NCBI GenBank assembly: GCA_015178975.1
Contig: WHVD01000006.1
Location: forward strand, 744,001-808,000
Length of the DNA stretch: 64,000 bases
Source of the DNA: Hysterangium stoloniferum
Lineage: Eukaryota; Basidiomycota; Agaricomycetes; Hysterangiales; Hysterangiaceae
Direction of reading: 5' to 3'
Shown here: positions 54,681 to 64,000 of the stretch, in pieces
How positions within the stretch are numbered: the first letter of the stretch is position 1
Layout: each line of letters begins with the position of its first letter
Made by a program: the position numbers and the translations under genes
The notes under the pieces: model-generated
What the model was told of the DNA's origin: nothing
What the model saw: the letters and a program-made list of their open reading frames with translations, nothing else
Database searches by the model: none

Positions 54681-54864
54681 ATTTATTATTGTAGTATTTC
54701 TATTACATTTTCAGCTAGTTTGAAGCGTGACAGGTCCACATGAAATAGTTCATGGGTTCAGGGCAGGGGGGACGCATGACAGAGAAATATAAGCTCAGTT
54801 TCGAATTCAAACCAACGACGCTTGTAAGAAAACTGAGACGTTACACCAACTAAGCTAAAGCCAC
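54681..54864 (-). mobile_element. tRNA-derived SINE candidate (or tRNA pseudogene)
   Basis: On the minus strand TAGCTTAGTTGG (54846-54857) fits the pol III A box. GGTTTGAATTC (54803-54813) fits the B box, and the distance of about 44 bp is that of a tRNA gene. The acceptor and anticodon stems do not pair well, so it is not a working tRNA. About 120 bp of unrelated sequence follow and end in an A-rich stretch (AATAATAAATG near 54681). This head-body-tail plan is that of a SINE. Right and left limits are approximate. Confidence 0.45.
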
Positions 54865-55258
54865 TGAGAAAAATTAAGAAATAATCTTCTGATCTGGAAG
54901 AGCAGCGCTGCCTTCTACCACAAACTTGTAGGAATATTAGTAATGTTACAGGCTAAAGACAACCTTGCAACATCTAGTTAAGCATGTCTAATTCACCCAA
55001 TCATCAATCTTCTTAGGATCCCACCTGACTTCAAAAAGGTCATATGTTTAAGTTCGGAATTGCCTATCTCTCTGATCTGTGGTAAATTCCCTCTGTCAGT
55101 GGTAAATCGGCATCAGCAAAACATCCAAAATCTGGTACTTGCAAGGATCCACATGTACTTAATTGTAATTTCAGATGTTAGAGGTTTTGCTGATGTCTTC
55201 CATTCATTCCACCTGAAGAATACTCCACAAGAGATGAATTGTTGCCAATGGTGGACCT
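54865..55258. other. Spacer without a gene
   Basis: No convincing frame or RNA gene. The right half may be the internal edge of a degraded LTR element that precedes the H-like LTR. Confidence 0.4.
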
Positions 55259-55857
55259 TGTTGGGATCCTATCATTTTGGACCCTCACAACTTGGTTTTA
55301 CCCTCGTAACCCTCTGGCACCCTGCTATCAGTATCCCCAACCACAGTGTCACTACCCACAGCATCCTGACACATGTTTCTCTGTAAATTATCCTTTTGGC
55401 CATCCTGTCCCATCTCCATCTCCATCCCAACACTCTTCTGTTACCCATTCTATGTGAATGTTTTATTTGCCACCTCACAACCTTTAGAATACTTGTGTTT
55501 TATCACATTTAGTCTTAATTTGATCTTTGTCCCCTTTCCCACTTCCCTTGACCCATCATGACTTCTCGCTTCCTTGATCAGCCTTCTGATTATCTGTTAT
55601 ACTTTTGTATAAAAACCTATCATGTATGCTATAGTTTCTTTAGTTCAAATATTGACTTAGATTACCCCTTTCATGTTTAAGCCCCTTTACTTGCTCCTAA
55701 TACTCTTAAAGATGTCAATGGCCTGCCATGACTCTTATCCCCACAACCCTTAGCTTTTTGGCCTTCCAGTTGATTCAGCTAAGTATTGTCTTCAGTCCCA
55801 AATCATACTACTTGCTCTTCTCAAAATACCAGAGCACCCTAACAGTTCATGCAAGGG
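55259..55857 (+). repeat. Family H-like LTR, incomplete
   Basis: Starts TGTTGGGATCC and follows family H (compare 45613) through CACCCTAACAGTTCATGC near 55850. There it meets minus-strand Gypsy-4 sequence. The right end and the duplication are missing. Confidence 0.65.
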
Positions 55858-55858
55858 T

Positions 55859-57755
55859 GGGTAGTCCAGAAGAATTGAGCTTTAACAAAAACATGGTCAC
55901 CAATCTTAAAGTTAGTGGCAGAATCCAGTTTCAGTCCACTGAATGTTGATATTGTTCTTGGGCAGATGTTATCACTTTCTGGAGTTCTTGATGGAGTTCA
56001 TCAAGGTCTGTGACAAACTCTTGAGCATGGGCTGAAGCAAAGTTCCGTTCCAGGTGTACCATAATATTGGAATTATACTCTTTATTTTCAAAGAAAGGGG
56101 AAACACCAGTAGTGGCAGAGGGTGCATTGTTGTATGCAAATTCTGCAAGGGATAACAGGGATTTCCAATTGTCCTGTTGATAGTTACAATATATGCAGAG
56201 GTATTGTTCCAATGTCTGATTGACATGTTCAGTTTGTCTGTCACCTTCTGGGTGATATCTGGATGTAAATGTAACTTCATGTCCAGGATGTTCTAATGGA
56301 TCTAAAGAAGTGAGATACAAACTCTAAACCTTAATTGGAAGTTATGTGGGTCAGGACTCCATGCTTGGAAAATATGTGGATAATGAAAAGTTCCACTAAC
56401 TACATGGATGTAATGGTATCATGTGTGGGGATGAAAATACCTTGCTTGGAGAATCTGTCAACAATGACTAGGATTGTGGAAAAGCCTTCAGAGTCTGGTA
56501 GGTGTTCAATGAAATCCATAGAAATGGAATTCCACATGTATATGCAATTGTCAAGTTTAATGAAACCAGGCTGGTCTAGAGACCACCAGGGTTGACTGGG
56601 GCCCATGGGGTTGTTGAGTTGTGCCTTGGTTACCAGGTCTAGTGGATTTGCTGATAGAATATCTTGATATAATTTCTTGATATTCATAATGATAATTCCA
56701 TGCATGACTGGATGAATGAGGTAAGTAGCATGGACTGATGTAGTAAGTTGCAAATTTGTGAATATTGGTTTCAGTTGTGTGGGTTTACTGTAGTATAGTC
56801 ATTACTCCCCTCTTTGGGATAGATGTCCCATTGTCTAGTCAAAGCATTGGGTTTTCTGCCAAGGTGGCCAGGTCAAAAATGGATGATCAATTAAAGGCAG
56901 ATAGATATTTGGACCACCAGGCTTGCTGGCAGGTCAAAAGCTTTGTGGTCAAAAAATATTCCAGGTTTTTTGTGATCTGTAACAATGTCAACTGGAATTC
57001 CTGCACCCTCCAAATAGTGTTGTCACAGTTTGAAGGCTTCAAAAATTGTGAGAAGTTCTTTGTCATGGATGTTGTAATTGAGCTCCAGTCTAGTAAAAGT
57101 CTGGGAGAGAAAAACAACTGGGTGAATTTCTTTGTCAGAGTCCTGGATAGACAAAATGGCACCCAACACATAGTCTGAGGCATCCATTTCAACAATGAGC
57201 AGGAGGCCCAGTTTCCAATGAAAAGGATGGGAGCTGACAAAAAAGAATCTTTTAAAAGAATAAAAGTGGCATGACACTTATCATTGAAACTCCATGGGGT
57301 GTCCTTACAAGTGAGATGAGTAAGGGGGACCATGATTTTGGAATATTCAAGGATAAACTATCAGTAAAAATTGGCAAACCCTGAGGAAAGATTGTATGTC
57401 TTTAACTTTTCAGGGTTCTGGCCAATCTTTGATGATTTGTACTTTGGCTTTGTCCATCCAGAGTCCATCAGGTCCCATGATGAAACCCAAGTATCCCATG
57501 GAGTCTGTGTTGAAAGTACATTTTTTGCTGTTTGTGAAAAGTCCATGTTGCCAGAGTCTCTGGAGAACCTTGCAGACCTGTTTGTCATGTACCAAAGGAT
57601 CCTCAGAGTAGATAAGAATGTCATCCAAATAAACAATGACACATACATCAAGCATGTCAGAGAAAATATCATTAATAAAACATTGAAAAACAGATGGAGC
57701 ATTGGTTAACCCAAAGGGCATCACCCAACATTCAAAAGCTCCATGAAAAAACAAC
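55859..57755 (-). pseudogene. Gypsy-4: minus-strand pol fragment
   Basis: Reading leftwards on the minus strand: RT with FECWVMPFGLTNAPSVF and YLDDILIYSED (57754-57410), RNase H with MDASDYVLGAILSIQDSD (about 57200), and integrase with ISMDFIEHLPDSEGF and HPEGDRQTEHVNQTLEQY (56520-56000). It is a broken relative of Gypsy-2 and Gypsy-3. No LTR can be assigned to it. Confidence 0.85.
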
Positions 57756-58222
57756 TAAAACAATGGGGATGGATGTATAGCCTTCAGAAGATGGGAGTTG
57801 TTTGATGAAATTTATGGAAATTGAGTTCCAGGGTTTTTCTGGTATCAGAAGTTGCTTGAGAAGGCCATACAGCTTATGTCACTAGGATTTTGGAGCATAA
57901 GCAAGTGGTGCATGACTTACAGAACTGGGTTATGAAATCTCAGAGGTTGGGCCAAGTGTATTCTTTTCAGATTAATTGACACAAATCGAATTTCACTCAA
58001 TAAAGTTGAATAAACAATCAAAGAATATTCAGCAATATCAAATGCAGATGCCTCATTCAACAAAGTATTAATTCATCCTGTTGAAAAAGTGTGAGGCTGT
58101 TATGACCATGTTGTAACCATGTTGTAACCTGACGGGCCCCAAGGATACTACCATTTATCAATGTTCCAAGTTATTGATCAAGTCATCATTTTGGCAACCG
58201 TCGGAACACTGACACTGATGTA

Positions 58223-59831
58223 CAGTGACTTACAAAATGTATCCAATGTTTTGTAGTTTCAGCTTATATATGCTATATCCCAGTAGATAAAATAGTAGAA
58301 ATCACCAAAATATTTGTGAACATGACCTATCATGTATATATTTATATGGCAGAACTATATTATGTAATATCCATATATGGAAACACTATGAATATTTCAA
58401 TGGAGAGGGTTCATTGGATACATTTTGTAACTGACACATTTAGGCAGGAAATTACTAGTATTTAGTACTTAGTGTAGCCACCCTTTGCCTTTAATATATC
58501 TGAAACCCTCCTAGGCATACTTTCAATCAAATCCTGACAAACCTTTTCATCAATCTTGTACCATTCATCCACCACCCTCTCCCACAACTCTTCCATCCCC
58601 TGGGGTGCATTCTCATACCCTGCCAACCTCCTCTTCAGGTGATTCCATAGGTGTTCAATGGGATTCAAGTCAGGAGACTGTGCTGGCCATGAGAGAACCC
58701 TGAAACCATTTTCTTGGAACCAATTCTGGGCCTTCTTACAGGTATGCTTGGGGTCATTGTCCTGCTGGAAGATGATACCATTGACAGATTTACCATAGTC
58801 CTTAAGACTGGCTTGCAGGTCATCCTCCAGAATCTGGATGTAGAGATCCCCATCCATCCTTCCATCAATCTTGCATGCATACCCAACCCCCTCCCACAGC
58901 ATGCACCCCCAAACCATTAAAGATCCACCACCAAACTTCAGGGTTCCCTCAACCAGCCTGTCACTCAAGCCCTCCCCTGCCTTTTTCCACACCCACTTCC
59001 TGCCATCTGACCCCAGCCTATTAATTTTGGTCTCATCAGACCCACACCACGTTCTTCCAATCCTCCACAGTCCAATCCTGATATGCCAAAGCAAAATCCA
59101 TTCTCTCCTTTTTATGCCTCTTAGAAAGAAGAGGCCTTTTCTTCTTTACCACAGGCTTCATCCCAGCTGCCTTGAGTCAATGATGCACTGTTTGAGGATT
59201 GAGTGACTGGTTGGTTGGTGATAGTGCAAAGTGCCTTTGTTGCATCTACAGCTGTATCAGCCTTTCCAGAGCTGATAAGGCGTTGTGCAAAATGGATGTT
59301 GGCTGTGGAGAGTTTGGAAGGGTGACCACCAGAGGACTTAGAAAGGTGGGAATGGTGTTTATAATGAAGTCTAGAGATAGTAGCATAGCTATAGCCAGTA
59401 GAAACTGAAATTTGTCTGGCAGAATGGCCAGCATCAAGTAGAGAAAGGATCTCATACTGGGCAGCAGTGGAAAGGGGATGCATAGTTAGAATTGAGGGAA
59501 TCTTAGCTGAGAAAGCTTTTCAACTTATACTGTAGTATAGAATGATCACATGACATGTTGAAAAACATAAACAAATGCAAACAATCAACATAGGCATATG
59601 GTTTTCATGCCAGAACCTGTCAGTTACAAAATGTATCCAATGAACCCTCTCTATTAAAATATTCATAGTGTTTCCATATATGGATATTACATAATATAGT
59701 TCTACCATATAAATATATACATGATAGGTCATGTTCACAAATAGTTTGGTGATTTCTACTATTTTATCTACTGGGATATAGCATATATAAGCTGAAACTA
59801 CAAAACATTGGATACATTTTGTAAGTCACTG
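58223..59831 (-). mobile_element. Tc1/mariner element M3 (1609 bp)
   Basis: Ends CAGTGACTTACAAAATG in inverted orientation, flanked by TA (58221-58222 and 59832-59833). The terminal repeats are about 215 bp and nearly identical. Transposase lies between them on the minus strand. Its subfamily differs from M1 and M2, whose end is CAGTGACTCAAAAAACCC. Confidence 0.93.
58462..59483 (-). pseudogene. M3 transposase (Tc1/mariner, DD34E), frame-disrupted
   Basis: The start is ATG 59483 (MHPLSTAAQYEILSLLDAGH), with helix-turn-helix DNA-binding sequence through residue 95. The frame is lost in the 59050-59220 region, where the plus-one frames hold the expected KKKRPLLSKRHKKERMDFAL segment. The catalytic part resumes with GSDETKINRLGSDGRKWVW (first Asp), IIFQQDNDPKHTCKKAQNWF (second Asp) and SPDLNPIEHLWNHLKRRL (Glu, 34 residues after the second Asp), and ends GGYTKY at 58462. 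All three catalytic residues are present. Two or so frame changes make it non-functional unless they are assembly errors. Confidence 0.9.
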
Positions 59832-61149
59832 TATACCTTCACAGCGATCAAACCCCATTTACGCCCCTGTCAAAATATACTCGTACCATCTGGTTATGCT
59901 TTGATACATCCCCTTTCATTATGATGATCCGTTTTACTCTATGTTTCACATACATACATATGCCCGTATATACTTGTAGCCCGTGGACTATTCCCTTTTG
60001 TCATAATCCCGCTCTTGGCTAAATCATGGCTTCCGATATTATCGTAACCTACTGGTTCCTAGTCAAGTTTATTTGTCAATTGTGTTTCCGCTCTTCCCTT
60101 AGTTAGTAGTTTCTAGATGCTGACAACTTGTATATAAACCTGCTGTAAATGTAATTACTAGGCAATCAGAATATTGACTTAGATACCACTCTAATCTCCA
60201 ACTCCGTTGTCTATTCACGACCACCACATTCCGACTCCATCCGATTTACGATTCAACCTACATTTATGACATTCAATCTCTAATCTCTGACTCTCAGTCT
60301 CTGACTCTCAGTCTCCAACTCTCAGTCTCCGACTCTCTGACCCAACCCTCAACTTATCCTTTGGTTTCCGATCAGTAGTTTACCAAGAGGTTTACTTGAC
60401 AGGACTAGTTTCTGCCTGCCTGAAATTTAAGGACACCTGATGGTAACTTGTGAGGGCGCAGCACATAAGCTGAAGCCAAGTCCTTCTGTTTGGTCCCCGT
60501 TGGTCTACCCACATCCGTCAGTTTCTGTTCTTAACAGAGGCAAAGATAGGACACAGAGGCTCATGAATAATTAAGTTGAATAAAGGCTTGGAAAATTTTG
60601 ATGATTATATAATACAGTTAATAATAATATAATTATGGTACAGGTTTTCTGACTGACTTCCTTCATTCCTATCATTGCCCTTTTATACTATATATCATTT
60701 ACCTATGATGATAATATGATATTAAAGTGAAATCATCAGTGACATCAAACTGAGACAAGTCGAAGATATTCGAGATTGTTGAAGAATAGTTGAGTTGGAA
60801 GTCAAGTTGGAAGTCAAGTTGAAAAGTCAAAGGAATGTCGAAGAAATATTAAATCAAATATTATTGAAATTTGAGTTTGTACATTCGTGACATTAATCCA
60901 AGAGTGTTATTGATGCTGTAATGTCTAGATATTGGATGATTGTATTTGTACTGAAGTACACAGAGTCAGAGATTGTCAGAATCTGGAATGTATGTACATA
61001 TGTACATAAATACATCCATTGAGATGGATGAAACCTTGGGAGTCTTGAGACCACCAGGGTTAATTGGGATCTTTGGGAACTTCTAGGTGTGACTTGAGAG
61101 TAGGATTGGAAGTAAATGCAGAAAGGATATCTTGATGTAGTTGCTCAAT

Positions 61150-61693
61150 TGTTATGACCCGTTCCCAGATGTTTCAATATCCGACTTCTGATCTCTGACT
61201 ATGGAACATCATAGTTACCGTAACATCCACGTTCTTCCCTTGTTCCGCATTTGGTAATTTGTCCGTTGACAAGTATTCACTCGTTTGTTTGTTGTATTCC
61301 CATTTCGGAATATTGTCTCCCTAATATGTCTTATTGTATTTCCGTTTTAAGAACATTTCCGTTTCCATCTTATTATGGTCTTAGTTTGTAGTACAATAAC
61401 GAGTAGACTTATATTAGTTTCCGCGAATTTGTACTTTACCTTAGATCTGATATCGACTTAGTTTCTTATTCCTTCTCCCGTCTTTCTGTACACTCGATAT
61501 TCGGAACTCTTCAGAACTCTGAATATCTGTATCTTCCATTGTAAGTCTCACCTCTGAAATTAAGGACTTTGAGCATTTGCGTAGAGGCACAGCACATAAG
61601 CTGAAGCTGACGTCCTGACCCTATCCGATAGTTCCCGACTTCCCGGTGACTTTCCGATAGTTCTGGAATAAGTTCCCGACACAGCACTTAACA
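61150..61693 (+). mobile_element. Solo LTR, family B (544 bp)
   Basis: Starts TGTTATGACCCGTTCCC and ends ACAGCACTTAACA. Perfect duplication TCAAT (61145-61149 and 61694-61698). Inserted in Gypsy-5. Confidence 0.92.
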
Positions 61694-62561
61694 TCAATGT
61701 CCATAATCATAACACTACACATAGTTGGATGGTATAGAGAAGTCACCCAGATAGATGCAGAAGAATGTGGTTTTCCACTCATCTCCCTCAGCAATCCAGA
61801 CCAAGTGGTAGGCATGTTTGAGATCTATCTTGGTATAGATCTGTGCATTCTGCAGAGTGTCAAGTAGATCAGAAATAAGTGGGAGCAGATACTTATCTTT
61901 CCATGTGACAGCATTGAGTCTGCAGAAATCAATGCATAGTCTAAGGGATCTGTCCTTTTTCCTGACAAAAAGAATGGGTGCTCCAAAAGGAGAATTTGAT
62001 GGCCAGATAAAACCTATGGACAAATGCTCATCCAGGAAATCCCAGATTGTGAACAGTTCCATGGAGGACAGTGGGTAAATATGTATGTCCAAGGGGTGGC
62101 TGGGCCCCATCTTCAAGATTGATTTTTAAGTTGTAGTGTCTGTGGGGTGGAAGCCAGTCATATTTTCACTTATTAAAAACATCCATGAAGTCATGATATT
62201 TCTCTGGGATGCCCTCTAGGTCTGTGATGTGCTCAGATTCCAGAGTTGCAAAACATCTGGTTGCTTTATCAACTTTCAAGTTGATTGTGAACACCTGGGA
62301 TCCATCCAATGTTGTAGCCCTAATAAAAGCTGCTGCATTAATGTGGGAAATGGATGGATTATCATGGGTTCCAGGGAAGCCAAGGATGCCATTGAGGCCA
62401 TGGGTGCTGAAATGGCCAAGGACAATACAATTATATTGGGTGGCATGGGCATCCAGAAAGTAATACTGCCTGATACCCAGTCAATCAATGGATTGTGCTG
62501 GATTAGCAGTTATGTCCTAGGATGACTGAGCAACTTGAGTCCAACTGCATCACATAGAAAG

Positions 62562-62973
62562 TGTTAAGATCTAAGCTAGAAGGGGAAAGGAGGGCTCTAA
62601 GTCAGGGGTCTAGTGATTGGAAATGAGCTAATCAGGGGGCCAATGATAGAGATTGTACTAGTTGGGAGGTCTGACTCTATAAATGTAGTGGAGCTTGGCT
62701 TCAACTTATGTGTTGTGGCCTCATATGAACTGTTAGGGTGCTCCAGTATTTCAAACAGAGCAGATAGTACAATAGAGACAAAGTTCAACACTTAGCTCAA
62801 TTGGCCAGGGAACCAAAATACTAAGTGTCATAAGGTAAGAGTTTGCAGCTTGCTGAAAATGTCTTCAAGGGTATTGAGAGGGGAGGAAAGGGACTGAGAA
62901 CTAAATAGGGGGTAATCTAAGTTGATTTTTGAACTCCAGAACTGTAGCATACATAAAGAAGATTTTATACTAT
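62562..62973 (-). repeat. Family H LTR, left part, cut by the next element
   Basis: Starts TGTTAAGATCTAAGC and follows 47269-47690 closely, including the reversed module near 62690-62718. At 62973 it is interrupted by the B-family element; the rest should lie beyond the window. Confidence 0.8.
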
Positions 62974-64000
62974 TGTTAAGTGCCATGTTGGGAACTTATT
63001 CTGGAACTATCAGAAAGTCACCGGAATGTTGGGAACTATCGGATAGGGTCAGGACGTTGGCTTCAGCTTATGTGCTGCGCCTCTACGCAAACACTCAAAA
63101 GTCCTTGATTTCACAGGTGAGACTTACAATGGAAGATACGGATATTCAGAGTTCCGAAGAGTTCCGAATATCGAGTGTACAGAAAGATGGAAGAGGGAAT
63201 AAGAAACTAAGTTGATATCAGATCTAAAGTAAAGTACAAATTCGCAGAAACTAATATAAGTCTTCTTGTTATTGTACTACAAACTAAGACCACAATAAGA
63301 TGGAAATGGAAGTATTCTGAAATGGAATACAACAGGACGAATTTGGGAGATAATATTCTGAGATGGGAATATAATAAACAAACAAGTTGAATATTTGTCA
63401 ACAGACAAATTACCAAATATGGAACAAGGGAAGAATACGGAAGATACGGTAACTATGATGTCCCATAGTTGGAGGTCAGAAGTTGGAAGTCGGTAGTTGG
63501 AGGTTGGGAGTCGGATATTGAAACATCCGGGAACGGGTTGTAACAGTACCCCCCTATTAGGCCGAAGTCCCATAGAGGCGATTAGGTACTGAGTGATTGA
63601 AGTGATGGCTGATTGTTATGTGTCATGAAATTTACGCAATTCTGGAGGTGAGAGTTTTTGCTACTGTTCTGAGTATAAAAACCTCCAAATATTTGAATTA
63701 ACGATTTTGTTTCTTTATCCACAACTTGCATGTCGATTTGTCGGCCATTGTTCACCACTACCCCGGAAGATTCAGACATCAAAATTACCATACTTCAAAA
63801 AATGTCAAAGGTTGAAGAACTTCAACAAAAACGACAGAGGATGGAGGAGATGAAGTGACGACAAGAGGAGGAGGAAAAGGTGTTGATGCGGGAGTTGAAG
63901 GAGGCTGAAGAGGTGGAACAACGGGAGTTGGAGCGAGTGAAGGTGGAAAAGGAGGTGTGGATATGGAAAATGGCAAAGGTTCAGAGGAAGAAGGAAGAGG
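62974..64000 (-). mobile_element. Gypsy-6: minus-strand element with family B LTR, enters from the right edge
   Basis: 62974-63545 is a full B LTR in reverse (ends TGTTAAGTGCCATG and GGTTGTAACA). The following GTACCCCCCTATTAGG is the polypurine tract read on the other strand, so this is the 3' LTR of an element that runs to the right. An antisense coiled-coil frame starts at 63730. The element is incomplete here; at least one break is visible. Confidence 0.85.
63730..64000 (+). pseudogene. Antisense coiled-coil frame of Gypsy-6 (start only)
   Basis: A plus-strand frame opens at ATG 63730 (MSICRPLFTTTPEDSDI) and becomes a highly charged heptad-like stretch (RELKEAEEVEQRELERVKVE). It lies just inside the 3' LTR and points away from it, as the antisense block of Gypsy-3 does. 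It runs off the window. Part of a fossil. Confidence 0.6.

Larger units (their letters stand above)
58098..60536 (+). mobile_element. Solo LTR, family D, carrying Tc1 element M3
   Basis: Starts TGTTATGACCATGTTG and ends CTGTTCTTAACA. Perfect duplication GAGGC (58093-58097 and 60537-60541). The uninterrupted E copy at 28953 shows the site as it was before insertion. The shared module lies near 60456-60488. Confidence 0.9.
57977..60892 (-). mobile_element. Solo LTR, family E, carrying LTR D and Tc1 element M3
   Basis: Plus-strand ends TGACACAAATCG and ACATTCGTGACA. Perfect duplication TTAAT (57972-57976 and 60893-60897). Without the inserted D LTR and one GAGGC copy the length is about 472 bp, close to the other E copies. 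Confidence 0.88.
57756..62560 (-). pseudogene. Gypsy-5: second minus-strand pol fragment, heavily interrupted
   Basis: The pieces are protease-like and RT sequence at 61694-62560 ([33 protein letters not shown]) and integrase H2C2 sequence at 60893-61149 and 57756-57976. They are separated by a solo B LTR (61150-61693) and the E/D/M3 nest (57977-60892). The joins across both insertions agree with other Gypsy copies. It is a fossil with many breaks. Confidence 0.75.

Noticed and set aside
54795-54864. Functional tRNA gene
   Set aside because: A and B boxes are present, but the acceptor, D and anticodon stems do not pair, and there is no proper 3' end.

Overview
The window looks like a repeat-swollen chromosome segment of a filamentous fungus, most likely a basidiomycete. 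The evidence is many short GT-AG introns in the one intron-rich gene, a Zn2Cys6 transcription factor, fungal chromodomain Ty3/Gypsy elements, DD34E Tc1/mariner transposons and heavy CpG-to-TpG decay in the repeats. No species can be named from sequence alone. Only two convincing host genes were found: a 797-residue, probably mitochondrial PPR-type protein (42388-44781) and an 11-exon Zn2Cys6 regulator of 757 residues (50408-53264). A possible terminal exon of an unknown gene (6356-7368) is split by a solo LTR.

Layout. 1-5590: 3' part of a broken Gypsy element carrying two solo LTRs and a foldback MITE. 5591-7445: AT-rich DNA with the orphan exon. 7446-17852: a Tc1/mariner relic holding an LTR-inside-LTR nest and a broken Gypsy-2. 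18241-27225: Gypsy-3, the most complete Gypsy element, with both LTRs and target-site duplication CCTAC. 27241-31057: solo LTRs, a degenerate motif array and a 19-bp minisatellite of about 36 copies. 31058-39672: one LTR inflated by four insertions, including a Ty1/Copia element that looks whole and very young (31457-36272). 39673-54680: the gene-bearing island. 54681-64000: a tRNA-like SINE candidate, then fragmented minus-strand Gypsy elements, a four-deep nest and the edge of one more minus-strand Gypsy element.

Most LTRs are solo and keep a 5-bp target duplication, so boundaries are firm and the order of insertion can be read. I use private family letters: A (about 620 bp, short form about 402), B (about 540), C and C' (about 800-825), D (about 755), E (about 492), F, G and H (about 690-735).

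Three patterns cut across elements. (1) An antisense reading block with a coiled-coil part and a zinc-cluster-like cysteine pattern lies between the chromodomain and the 3' LTR of three Gypsy elements, and a similar coiled-coil start lies at the right edge. (2) LTR families that otherwise do not look alike share a short module near their 3' ends, with core CATAAGCTGAAGCCAAGTCC. (3) Each long terminal repeat of the Tc1 elements is bounded by its own inverted end motif and so resembles a small MITE. All LTR elements are treated as fossils. Coordinates were read by hand and may be off by a base or two.
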